Of a stretch of DNA of 31,163 bases, positions 21,601-29,412 are shown piece by piece (within the stretch, counting starts at the first letter, position 1; every line of letters begins with the position of its first letter). The DNA comes from Perkinsus olseni (taxonomy: Eukaryota; Perkinsozoa; Perkinsida; Perkinsidae). The position numbers and the translations under genes are program-made. The stretch covers positions 1 to 31,163 of the forward strand of contig JABANP010000580.1 in NCBI GenBank assembly GCA_013115135.1. Direction: 5' to 3'. Under the pieces are notes generated by a model, which was not told the origin of the DNA, did no database searches, and worked only from the letters and a program-made list of their open reading frames with translations.

Positions 21601-24600
21601 CCCAACTTCCGCCTGTTCATGCAGACGAAGCTGTCCAACCCTCACTACCCCCCTGAGATCCAGGCTGAGTGTGAGTATGCGGTCATAAGGATCGGATGCC
21701 GCATGCGGGGATCGAACCTGCGTCCGTGGCGGGAACTTTGTTGGTGCTGAAGGTACGATAATTAATTTCACAGTCACTGAGCAAGGTCTCGAAGACCAGC
21801 TCCTCTTCCTGGTTGTGAGACTGGAACGACCAGACCTTGCCAAGCAGAAAGTAGGCGTCACTGCGCCACGAAGTTCCTCGAACTCTCTCGTCGCTCTTAG
21901 GCGGACCTAATAGTACAGCAGAATGAGTTCAAAGTGAAGCTGGCGGAATTGGAGGCATTGCTGCTGGAAAAACTAGCGAATTCTGAAGGTGTGTGATGTT
22001 CTTCATTTTTGAAACGGCTGATCGATTGTGGAATATATGACCGTTATATTCTAGTGTCCACCCAAAGTGCTGAATCCCTCGGAAAATTTACTCTCTGCTT
22101 CTCTTTCTGAGGACGAACGAACAGAGGATTCTAATCGCAGACTGCGAGAATGGTATCTTTGGTTAGGTGATATCCTCGACGATGTGGATTTGATCTTGTC
22201 ATTTGGAGGAAGCCAAGAAGACATCAGACGAGGTGAAGGAGAAGGTTGTTGTGGCGCAGGACACTGAAGCCCGTATTAATGAGACCTCGGAGAACTACCG
22301 CCCATCAGCCAACCGGGGAGCGTTGCTCTTCTTCCTGCTTATGGACCTCTGTAAAGTCCATGGCTTCTACAAGTAAGTCCGTTCTCGTGATTATGATAGG
22401 AGGATATTCGCGCACTTGATGGCAATAAAACCATTATGATGTGGTATAGCCGATTAAAGGGTCGATCTTTTCAGGTATTCACTGGACGCGTTCGTCCAAG
22501 TTGTGACGAGAGCCGTCGATTCGGTATCTCTGAGGAAACCGAAGGTCGATCCGGCAAGTCTCAAGGCGGAGGTCGAAGAGGCGAAGGAAGAGGGCGAACC
22601 TGGGGCTGCTGAGGACGGTACGGCGTGGATTCACTATGCGTTGCCCAGTCTTTGCGATGACAGGAATGGATGATGATGATGACGATGACGATGATGAGCC
22701 AGATGCCGTGGTGGCAGAGGAGGAAGTGGCGGAAGAAGAGGAAGAGGTGAGAGAAGCCGAAATCGATTGGCTGATCGATTTGCTGGATTTTGTGTAGGTC
22801 ATCGAGCTAACTGGGAAGGATCTGCTCCATCGGGTTGAGCTGTTGATGCAAGTGATTACAATTTTCACCTTTAACTACACTCGGCGAGGCCTCTTCGATA
22901 AGCACAAGCTCATCGTGGCCAGTCTGCTGTGCCTCCGTATACTAGTAAGGAATCAAGTCATCACTCAGAGCGAGGTTGATGTAAGAAGACATGTCGCGCG
23001 CCACGAAATTCGGCGAGGTCTTACTTGAAGATACTGATCCGAGCGCCTCCGGATCCCGCGGCGCCTCCGATGCCGAGCCAGATGAAGAGCTGGTTGACTG
23101 AATGTCGGTGGAGTTCAAATTTGACTATCGACTTCTTACAACCCGTCCTGTTCAGTCATATGGCAGCAACTGAAGACGGTTGAGACAATACCTGCCTTTA
23201 AGAGCTCTAGCTCAGGGGCCTTGACACAGAACATCGAGCAGGACTCCCTGGGATGGAAGAGATGGTGAGATCTGACAGATCCTATCGACTCTACAAGCTA
23301 GCTCTCTGTGGTCCGCTCGGCAATACGCGGCGGTGATTCTCGGACTGAAATCTACGAGAGTGGCAATTCAGTGTCTTCATAAGATTTGAAGATTGGAGTT
23401 TTATGTTAGGTATGCTGAGGCTGCAGCGGAGATAGCGGATTTGCCCCGGTCCTTTAGAGACCTCTCGCCATTCCATCGCCTGGTACACGGTGGTGATGTA
23501 TAATTTCTTGGCGCATGACGTTTTTCCTCAGATATTGCTGAGAGTGCTACGACCAGACAGGCTCTCGGCTGCTCTGACTCAGTTCGTGAACGATAACCTG
23601 GGCGCGGAGTTCGTTGAGCAAGCCCCCTTCGATATGGAAGCTACTCTAGCGGAAAGCAGCAACCTCACTCCTCTGTTCTTCGTACGCTTCCTAGCCCGTC
23701 CAGATCTGAAATGCCGATCCCGATTGAAAACGTCCAAGTGGAATCTGATTCGTTCAGGTGCTGTTCCCCGGTGTTGATCCAACCCCTACCGTCGAGCAGG
23801 CGGCGAAGAGGATCGGGATCACTGAAGCTAACGGGATGTTCGTCAACATATCCATGGGGCAAGGCCAGGAACAGATCGCGGTGAACGCTCTGAATTCCTG
23901 TGCCGAAGGAGGCGGATGGGTTATGCTGCAAAATGTAATCAGTAACCGCACCGGAGCATTCCCGCTAGGCCCGTTGCTCCGTGCGACATTCCGAAAATGG
24001 CTATGTAGAATCCTATGAAGCGTAGGAGCTTGCACGAGCTGTTCCGGGAATAGGTTGAGATTCATTGTTATTGTTAGTTAGGGTGCTTTGTCTCGGCTGT
24101 GATAGTGCCACTTGATTGTGGGCTCGTGCCACACACCCATCCCGACCAGGTCCATTTGATGCAAGGCTGGTTGAAGTCATTCGAAAGAGCCCTCGAAGTG
24201 GTAGAAGAGCCTGCCCATCAAGATTTCCGTTGCATTATCACATCGGAGCCGCCGCCGGCTATGTTCCCTCTGATGGACCTCGTGCCGGAGAGTGTGTTGC
24301 AGAAGTGCATCAAAATTGCTGACGAGGCTCCCACAGGATCTCAAGTACGTCGGTCCTGTCCGTCAGGATTCCCTCTACTCGATGTGAATCATGCCCGTCG
24401 CGAACGGCTTCGTGCATTGATCGTCTGAGCGTGACGGGGTTTGCGGCTATATGTGGTGGCGATATATTCATATTCTGTGATTCTGAAAGTGTCGCACTCG
24501 GTCCCCGTTACCTTCTGTGTGACGTCTTTACAAGAATCACGATAACCGCATTCTGGTTCTGAGAGATTACAAAAATCCGGTATATTTGGTTGCTGACTGC

Positions 24601-26546
24601 TTCAGGTCCAACATTCGTCGTGCGTGGTCTAAATTCAATCAAGAACAGCTCGATAACAGCTCGAAGCCGCGAGAATTCAAGAGCTGCCTCTTCGCTCTGT
24701 GCTTCTTCCATGCCTTGGTCGTCGGTCGTAAACGATTCGGACCCCAGGGGTGGAGCAGAGCTTACCCTTTCAACGACGGTGACTTGACGATCTGTGGAAG
24801 TGTCCTTAACAATTACCTCGAGAAGTGAGTCGTCCGAAATATATCGATCGACAAATATAGCCAAGCCGGGAACGTCCTGTGGAGACTTGAAGACGGAGGG
24901 CCTGCCTCTAGTCGCTTCCCACCCGCTTTCGCGCAACTCACGATCGTTACATCATTCTCGATCTTTGCCTGAGGCGCGGTTGACCTCGTCTGTCGCATTT
25001 TGTGCGAGGGTGGTCATTTTCTCGTTCGGTTGTTTTAGATACGAGCAAGTCCCCTGGCCCGATCTCCGATACATCTTCGGTGAGATTATGTACGGCGGTC
25101 ACATCACCGACCAGTGGGACAGGCGAACTAATAACACTTATCTGGCCACCCTCATCGTTCCAGAGCTGCTGCAGAATATGAATCTTGCCCCCGGCTTCAA
25201 GTCCCCTGATTCCAATAAATTAGACTATCTGGCCTACACAAAATACATCGATGAAAGGATGCCTCCAGAAGCGCCCCAAATGTTCGGTCTCCACCCGAAC
25301 GCTGAGATCGGGTATCTCACAACCCAGGGTGCTGCGACCTTCCAGACGATCCTGGAGCTGCAGGGTGGCAGTGGCGGTGGCTCCTCGGGTGATATGATGG
25401 CTGGAGTTGGCGAGATAATCACCACGTATCTCGAGTCACTGCCCGAGAACCTAGACATGATCGAGATCAGGGCGAATATCACTGAGTGGACTCCCTATAT
25501 TATCGTCAGCTTGCAGGAGAGCGAGCGAATGAACGTTCTTCTGAGCGAAATCCGACGCTCGTTAACCGAGCTGGAGATGGGTCTCAGCGGCGCGCTCAAT
25601 GTGACCGATGCGATGGAGACTTTGGCGAATAATCTTTCTCTTAACAAAGTCAATCCGGCTTGGGAGAAACGGGCTTATTGGAGCCTCAAGAACTTAGCAG
25701 GTTAGGTGCTATCGTAGTTCGTCGATTGTGGACTTGCCGGTTTCAGGCTGGTACGCGGATTTGCTGCAGCGCGTCGCTCAGCTGAAGGAGTGGACTACCA
25801 AGTTGTCGTTATTGAAGTCATTGTGGATATCTGGCCTATTCAATCCGATGAGTTTCCTCACGGCTGTGATGCAAGTATGTAATTGATTCCTCGAAGCTTC
25901 CGAGATGAAGGACGAGGCCGGCCCTGGCTAGTTTCGGCTTCCTCCAGGTAACAGCTCGAGAACACTCCCTTCCGCTGGACTACATGACCAACCGCTGTCT
26001 CTTTACCAACTTCACCGATCCAGAGGGTGATTTCGGATCGAGCAACGTGCCTGCACAGGGAGTGTAAGTTGATTAAGATCGCCATCCATAGCGCCATGGT
26101 ATTACTCCTGCAGGTATTGTCATGGGTTCTTCTTAGAAGGTGCAGGATGGGAGCTCGGCAAGGGAGAAGAAGAAGGGTAGCTCTGCTCGACCGTTCTTGC
26201 TCTGGGTTCCGCTGCGTTACAGCGCTTCCACTACAAAGCTGCAAAAAAATTTGGCGACTCGGATCAGGTATGTTACGGACTCGAGGTTGAAGGAGCTTCA
26301 CCCGGTTATGCCGGTGTTGAACGTGTATGCCGTCCATGTCGATGAGATGTCGTGGGAGGGCATGTATCACTGCCCTGTATTCATCACCAGCATGCGTGGA
26401 CCGACATACGTGTTCCAGGTGAGTCTCTTCTGCTCGGCAGGTAGCTAATCACCGATTGACGATAGGCCAATCTTCGAATGGATGCTGATGATACTGAGGC
26501 TCGCTGGGTTCTCGCGGGGGCGGCTTTGCTTCTGACGGATGATTGA
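8079..26546 (+). CDS. Axonemal dynein heavy chain, outer-arm alpha/ODA11-like, 44 exons
   Basis: Flagellar motor ATPase; 4,224 residues, close to the family norm of 4,000-4,600. Exons: 8079-9478, 9523-9674, 9721-9831, 10163-10257, 10563-11171, 11431-11913, 11964-12047, 12146-12309, 12821-13340, 13616-13840, 13887-14013, 14063-15168, 15246-15392, 15433-15584, 15642-16174, 16334-16678, 16840-17734, 17976-18318, 18376-18541, 18594-18867, 19068-19332, 19452-19681, 19735-20108, 20584-21277, 21478-21670, 21753-21850, 21901-21988, 22167-22372, 22475-22617, 22664-22746, 22798-22980, 23031-23103, 23156-23264, 23410-23482, 23532-23681, 23758-23934, 24150-24344, 24606-24824, 25039-25700, 25747-25874, 25948-26063, 26114-26176, 26268-26418, 26466-26546. 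All junctions are GT-AG with matching phase. Ten surplus bases at nine sites (13742, 14715-14719, 15129-15131, 15820-15824, 15855, 16039, 17704, 22202-22204, 24339) must be skipped to keep conserved dynein sequence; the exon sum minus ten is exactly 4,225 codons. The Kelch, IPT and filamin tail points to the outer-arm alpha class. Confidence 0.93.
9693..9713 (-). repeat. tRNA T-arm-like motif in dynein intron 9675-9720
   Basis: The dynein-sense strand reads GGGGATCGAACCTGCGAC and then TTCTCAG at the 3' splice site. As a tRNA fragment it is in reverse orientation. It fills nearly half of a 46-nt intron. Confidence 0.75.
10089..10106 (+). repeat. Intronic element family A, copy 2
   Basis: AATTTCGTGGCGCGCGAC, sense orientation, inside dynein intron 9832-10162. 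It matches the copy at 13378 at all 18 positions. Confidence 0.8.
10351..10519 (+). repeat. 26-bp minisatellite in dynein intron 10258-10562
   Basis: Six complete, essentially identical copies and one partial copy of a 26-bp unit, each containing the palindrome CTCATGAG and beginning AATGCTCAGT. It fills more than half of the intron and ends 43 nt before the 3' splice site. Confidence 0.95.
10563..10965 (+). other. Dynein tail filamin-type Ig domain
   Basis: Residues about 587-720. [20 protein letters not shown] and GPGL lead into a filamin/ABP280 repeat. The repeat has [10 protein letters not shown], a Y-D-E-A strand, [20 protein letters not shown] and [12 protein letters not shown]; the final G-S-P-F is the diagnostic filamin ending. 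The same Kelch-plus-filamin combination occurs in the Chlamydomonas alpha chain. Confidence 0.8.
13378..13395 (+). repeat. Intronic element family A, copy 3
   Basis: AATTTCGTGGCGCGCGAC, sense orientation, in dynein intron 13341-13615. It is followed by a segment related to that after copy 4, so a unit of about 100 bp is duplicated in this intron. Confidence 0.8.
13507..13525 (+). repeat. Intronic element family A, copy 4 (diverged)
   Basis: AATTTTACGGCGCGCGAAG, sense orientation, 130 bp after copy 3 in the same intron. Shared flanks include a TTGTTTTCAT/GTGTTTTCAT block upstream and TGGCCGAGCT downstream of both copies. Confidence 0.7.
13854..13876 (-). repeat. tRNA T-arm-like motif in dynein intron 13841-13886
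   Basis: GGGATAGAACCGGCGACCTC, 20 bases identical to the motif in intron 15169-15245. Confidence 0.75.
14026..14044 (+). repeat. tRNA T-arm-like motif in dynein intron 14014-14062
   Basis: CCCGGGTTCGAATCCCCCC, sense orientation, a perfect GGTTCGAATCC-class B box in a 49-nt intron. Confidence 0.75.
14470..15168 (+). other. Dynein AAA1, main ATPase site
   Basis: Walker A is [13 protein letters not shown] (14570-14593; about residue 1493), an intact consensus. Walker B lies in CFDEFNR, readable only if one G of the five-G run at 14715-14719 is skipped. Next come [16 protein letters not shown] sensor-1 sequence (here [20 protein letters not shown]) and [17 protein letters not shown]1 is the site whose hydrolysis drives dynein stepping. 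All catalytic residues visible are intact once the frame is kept. Confidence 0.9.
15211..15240 (-). repeat. tRNA T-arm-like motif with flanking stem in dynein intron 15169-15245
   Basis: GAGGTC (15211-15216) and GACCTC (15234-15239) form a 6-bp stem around GGGGATAGAACCGG. The motif lies 6 nt from the 3' splice site. Twenty bases match intron 13841-13886 exactly. Confidence 0.75.
15246..16090 (+). other. Dynein AAA2
   Basis: Walker A at 15550-15576 reads GPPGSFKST, with Phe where most P-loops have Gly/Ala/Cys before the Lys. The usual signatures follow: [17 protein letters not shown], then [32 protein letters not shown] and [10 protein letters not shown]. The [10 protein letters not shown] motif is out of the main frame by two bases and the frame is restored by one further surplus base at 15855. 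AAA2 binds ATP but is normally not catalytic. Confidence 0.85.
15605..15622 (+). repeat. Intronic element family B, copy 4
   Basis: GCGCTTCGCTCCGCTAAG, sense, in the 57-nt dynein intron 15585-15641. Confidence 0.7.
16199..16217 (-). repeat. Intronic element family A, copy 5 (inverted)
   Basis: GTCACTGCGCCACGAAATT on the plus strand, so antisense to the dynein gene, in intron 16175-16333. It shares 16 identical bases with the copy at 21857. Confidence 0.75.
16840..17734 (+). other. Dynein AAA3
   Basis: Walker [10 protein letters not shown] at 16924-16947 (about residue 2110) and Walker B region [34 protein letters not shown] supplies sensor 1 and the arginine region. [17 protein letters not shown] and [12 protein letters not shown] are classic AAA3 sequences. 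One surplus G at 17704 must be skipped to read [10 protein letters not shown] and keep phase with the next exon. Confidence 0.9.
17976..18867 (+). other. Dynein AAA4
   Basis: [19 protein letters not shown] precedes Walker [16 protein letters not shown] at 18234-18278. The P-loop lysine is replaced by Arg (G-S-G-R-Q-S), a change also seen in some other axonemal chains that probably weakens hydrolysis. [16 protein letters not shown] is the Walker B and following helix. [20 protein letters not shown] and [15 protein letters not shown] complete the module. Confidence 0.9.
19384..19402. other. Intronic hairpin
   Basis: CCAGGCGA (19384-19391), loop ATT, TCGCCTGG (19395-19402): a perfect 8-bp stem with a 3-nt loop, in the same intron as the best T-arm motif. 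Confidence 0.75.
19421..19437 (-). repeat. Best tRNA T-arm match, dynein intron 19333-19451
   Basis: CCAGGGATCGAACCTGG. On the minus strand CCAGG and CCTGG form a perfect 5-bp T-stem around the 7-base loop TTCGATC, exactly T-arm geometry. The same intron holds an 8-bp hairpin at 19384-19402. Confidence 0.8.
21701..21725 (-). repeat. tRNA T-arm-like motif in dynein intron 21671-21752
   Basis: GGGGATCGAACCTGCG in the dynein-sense strand. The reverse complement has a T-stem with four of five pairs around TTCGATC. A CCGCATGCGG palindrome (21699-21708) abuts it. Confidence 0.75.
21855..21875 (-). repeat. Intronic element family A, copy 6 (inverted)
   Basis: GTCACTGCGCCACGAAGTT (21857-21875), antisense, in the 50-nt dynein intron 21851-21900. 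Nearly half the intron is the element. Confidence 0.75.
22664..22746 (+). other. Acidic insert exon in the dynein strut
   Basis: A small exon of 83 nt encodes [13 protein letters not shown] and then a Glu-rich run ([10 protein letters not shown]), preceded by an E/K/A-rich stretch in exon 22475-22617. The surrounding axonemal dynein fold has no conserved counterpart to this Asp/Glu block, so it is probably a surface loop. Flanking introns are 46 and 51 nt. GAT/GAC repeat codons suggest expansion by replication slippage. Confidence 0.7.
22992..23010 (-). repeat. Intronic element family A, copy 7 (inverted)
   Basis: TGTCGCGCGCCACGAAATT, antisense, in the 50-nt dynein intron 22981-23030. It is the exact reverse complement of the 18-base core. 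Confidence 0.8.
23156..25038 (+). other. Dynein AAA6
   Basis: Read across exons 23156-23264 to 24606-24824: [65 protein letters not shown] joined to [12 protein letters not shown], then [33 protein letters not shown] and [12 protein letters not shown]. These match AAA6 of axonemal dyneins in order. A surplus T at 24339 must be skipped to read PTGLKSN across the 24345-24605 intron. Confidence 0.88.
23502..23520 (+). repeat. Intronic element family A, copy 8 (diverged)
   Basis: AATTTCTTGGCGCATGACG, sense, in the 49-nt dynein intron 23483-23531. It differs from copy 1 at two positions (G to T, G to A). Confidence 0.7.
25039..26546 (+). other. Dynein C-terminal domain
   Basis: [20 protein letters not shown] and [12 protein letters not shown] open the D6 C-terminal region. 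[13 protein letters not shown] follows, then a Gly/Ser-rich linker and [20 protein letters not shown]. The closing part is read over five small exons: [17 protein letters not shown], then [20 protein letters not shown], then [15 protein letters not shown]. The stop is TGA at 26544-26546 after [13 protein letters not shown], the usual end of the family. Confidence 0.9.
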
Positions 26547-27560
26547 GCTACATGGACACACGGCGATGATGGGGTTGTGACTTAGTATTTTGGACTTGCG
26601 CTACAGTCAAACTAATAAGCAATGGCGGAGAGCTGACAATCTTGGCAATCGTCGAGAACCAGATTCCTGCCGGGGGAGGCAAATATCACCGGTACGGCTT
26701 TGCTAGCAAGCACGAGCGAATCCTACGGAAGAAATCCTCGTGGAATCGAACCACACAGGTTGCAGCGCAATTCTTGGTTTCGGAAGAGCAACTAACAGCT
26801 CCTGAGCACCCGCCTACGGGGGCATATTATATGCCGCATATAACCAACGAGGCCATTAGAGGTCCAGGGGGCGCTTCATCTCGTCCGATGTCATGCTGCT
26901 AGTATTCTCTGGCATGTCACGTGTTATCCAACTTTCAAATCCAAATGTTCTTTGAGAACAAAAATAATCATCGTTTGTCGGACTTGCCAAAAAATGCACG
27001 CTCAGCTAAAGTACCATCGTCTTGTATGACGATCATTTAGAGTCTTTCTTATACAAACTTATACACGATTTTCGAATGCAAGTGCACAATGGTGACCTCT
27101 GTACAAGAACTCGGATAACGCAACTGATGACAGAGTTCTTCGTGAAGGCCGTAAGAAGCCCAGTTCACAGATTAGAAGACAAGCAACCATGCAGTATTCA
27201 AGCAACTTGCGCATCAAGCACTTATTGATAGCAACATTCAGACGCGAACGGCTTGGAGATGTCAACTCCGTGCCACGCGTCCGAATCGCATGCCAGTTCA
27301 GAACCGGGCGAGGCAAGAGAGTGTAATCGTTACACTGTAATGATCAAGATGTCTCAATGCAAAAAGTAACGAGAATTGCGCTAATTCGTGCTCGCTCTCG
27401 GAACTGAGGTCTTTCGGAACTTTGGTTTCTCTCCTTCGCCCCACCTCACGAGAGCGCTTCGATACTGCTGCGAAAAACTGAGAAGCGATCAGAGAAACAC
27501 AGTCATCGGGGATGCCCAGTACTACGAAGTGACTTGGTCCAAGTCACACTTCTCATCATA
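26547..27560. other. Non-coding region after the dynein stop
   Basis: No recognised gene. An 86-codon plus-strand open frame (26642-26902) crosses a T-arm-like motif and has no recognisable domain. Another at 27388-27636 overlaps the last exon of the small minus-strand gene. No poly(A) signal is obvious after the dynein stop. Confidence 0.4.
26739..26756 (-). repeat. tRNA T-arm-like motif downstream of the dynein gene
   Basis: CGTGGAATCGAACCACAC. The minus strand gives GTGG-TTCGATT-CCAC, a perfect 4-bp stem and 7-base loop. A GT at about 26691 and an AG at 26768 would make it an intron of about 78 nt, but no recognised gene surrounds it. Confidence 0.6.
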
Positions 27561-28059
27561 TCAGCTAATCCTCCCACCGATGCAGGTGCTGTACAGAGAG
27601 TACAGAAAAGCCACAATCTCGTCATCGCGCTTATAAGGACGCCATGACAACTCTGCATTCAGCGCGGAGAACAACTTGAGTCTAGCAGAGAAAGCTTCGT
27701 GAGAACCTACTACAAGTACATTAACGCGCAGATGTCAGAAGATCATGAGAGCTCCGCTCACCAATTCCGCAGAAGTAATTCACGATTGTTCGGTCGCTGC
27801 CATCGTCATCGCCGTTGACGGCCTCCTCGGCCTTCAAGCGGCTCTCGTACTCTTTCAGACCCTTGCATGCCTCATTGATTCTCTGTGTCGAAATAGCCTT
27901 GTCCCAGAGTCTGGGACTCAGACGGGCAAGGGTGCTACCTACCTGATGTATCACACATCATGTATGTGAGTATATACGCGCTATGTCTCTTGCATTTGCT
28001 TTGGAGTCCGAAGTTTGGACCTGCTCCCCTTTAGCGGATGAGCGCCGGCCCTCGGACAT
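27561..28059 (-). CDS. Small three-exon gene, 116 residues, unrecognised
   Basis: Exons 27978-28059, 27762-27938 and 27561-27652 join with matching phases through introns of 39 and 109 nt. They give exactly 117 codons from the ATG at 28059 to the TGA at 27561-27563. The N-terminus is charged and polar (MSEGRRSSAKGEQVQ). A helical, charged middle follows (INEACKGLKEYESRLKAEEA), then an acidic NGDDDGSD patch and a C-terminal part with WRPYKRDDEIVAFLYSLYS. No signal peptide or membrane segment. I do not recognise a family. The 39-nt intron is very short but within the range seen in this window (40 nt at 15393-15432). It could be a fragment of a longer gene. Confidence 0.5.
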
Positions 28060-28600
28060 AACCGGCCGTGTGTCAGCTGCGGGCCACAGCCTGCGAGCAT
28101 CGACGGAGGGGCGCAAGTGAGGGACGCAACAATCGCGCCAGCGGACGAACGTAGTTGGCGTGGTGGTGACTCGCAATATGTTCACTATGTTCAATGATTC
28201 GAGTATATACACCCCCGATTGAAGAGGGAGTCGCAGTGTTCGCTAAGTCGAGGAAGAGCAGCGCTGATGTGGCAGCCAGTGGATCCTCTGGCATCGCTGT
28301 TACTCCACGTAAATTTGTGCACGATGCACAGCGCACCATCGAATATTTTTATGACCTTGTGCATCACAACGACCTATACGATAATATTTACCATTAATAA
28401 CATATCTACTCCAAGAAACACGATCAGCACCAACATGTCCTGATTGTCTTACTCGTACTTGACTTGCTGTTTCTCGTGAACTTTATGCTCTAGCTGGTTG
28501 TCTTCCAGCGGGTGCTCAAAATCCAATCAGGGTTGCCTCGGGCATTGGGGAAAACCCCCAATTACTGGGGCCCAATACAAACTTCACCTCAAAATGGAAT
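28060..28600. other. Intergenic region, no recognised gene
   Basis: A plus-strand open frame at 28194-28397 ends in a plausible-looking stretch (KFVHDAQRTIEYFYDLVHHN), but no start or splice structure supports it. A hairpin ATTGGGG / CCCCAAT lies at 28544-28562 with a 5-nt loop, followed by another GGGGCCC. Confidence 0.35.
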
Positions 28601-28606
28601 GTTCTA

Positions 28607-28760
28607 CCCGGAATGCTGAGGGAGGCAACGCGAGTCGGCCGAGTCATTCAACCCGGAATGCTTAGGGAGGAAACGCGAGTCGGCCGAGTCGTTCAACCCG
28701 GAATGCTGAGGGAGGAAACGCGAGTCGGTCGAGTCGTTCAACCCGGAAATGCTGAGAGGA
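28607..28760 (+). repeat. 45-bp minisatellite, 3.4 copies
   Basis: Copies at 28607-28651, 28652-28696 and 28697-28741 plus a partial copy. The unit begins CCCGGAATGCTGAGGGAGG and ends with GAGTCGTTCAA. Its length is divisible by three, so the plus-strand frame 28613-28885 reads as a 15-residue repeat (MLREETRVGRVVQPG). Whether it is translated is not known. Confidence 0.9.
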
Positions 28761-28801
28761 ACACGGGCAGCCGGAAATCTAAGCTCCAAGCTCCACAGAA
28801 T

Positions 28802-28824
28802 CTACCATTCCATCGGAATGGTAG
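28802..28824. other. Perfect 10-bp hairpin
   Basis: CTACCATTCC (28802-28811), loop ATC, GGAATGGTAG (28815-28824). Confidence 0.85.
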
Positions 28825-28919
28825 TAAGCGCTCATCGATGAATGGCCCCGTTCCGAAAAATAACTCTCGTGTACCTGCAGGATAACAGGCGCCGTTTCGG
28901 AGATGACGCGCCCCTCGAA

Positions 28920-28936
28920 GGCCCCAAGGAGGGGCC
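28920..28936. other. GC hairpin
   Basis: GGCCCC, loop AAGGA, GGGGCC: a 6-bp all-GC stem. Confidence 0.6.
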
Positions 28937-29379
28937 CTCGTCACACTGACCTGTGACCTGTGGGTGTAGTATGTCTAAATCAGAGGCACGACATAGTTCC
29001 TTGTTGAGGGCCTCAACTCGAGGGACTTTTTCATCCTCGCGACTTGGAGCTCCACATACTGATGCTGAATTATTATGGCTTGTCATCTACAGTAACCGAG
29101 CTTCACTTCTCGAGCTGAACAACTGAAAACAAGAAATTTTGTTGGAGGAAACCACTATCGCCTGCGACTATAAGAAGGGAAAGACCGTGCTTCTTCCTCT
29201 ACAGTGCCTACGATAACGTTGAACGTACAAAAACTTTCCGCTAGGAGGGCAACGAAGCGAAAGCGGGTGGGCCCTAAGGCGAAGCAAGCCGAAGTTCGGC
29301 TGCCGAACAGTGCCAGCAATTTATGTTGATGGTCCGTTTTGACTGTGGCCGCATGTCCCCTCCATTCCACGCCAATCTT

Positions 29380-29412
29380 CCCGAGAGGTTCTTTCTCGGG
29401 AGAATCCCCGAG
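29380..29412. other. Two mutually exclusive hairpins
   Basis: CCCGAGA (about 29380) can pair with TCTCGGG (ending 29400), and CTCGGG (29395-29400) can instead pair with CCCGAG (29407-29412). The two stems share the same central strand. Confidence 0.6.

Larger units (their letters stand above)
20850..23103 (+). other. Dynein AAA5 and strut region
   Basis: [23 protein letters not shown] sequence is present here as [20 protein letters not shown]. It is followed by [39 protein letters not shown] and [10 protein letters not shown], all AAA5 hallmarks. The strut helices run through small exons 21901-21988 and 22167-22372, where a surplus T in the run 22202-22204 interrupts [35 protein letters not shown] and [18 protein letters not shown] lead to AAA6. 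Confidence 0.85.

Noticed and set aside
1425..21725. The T-arm-like motifs as functional tRNA genes
   Set aside because: No A box, anticodon arm or acceptor stem can be built around any of them, and most lie within introns too short for a tRNA.
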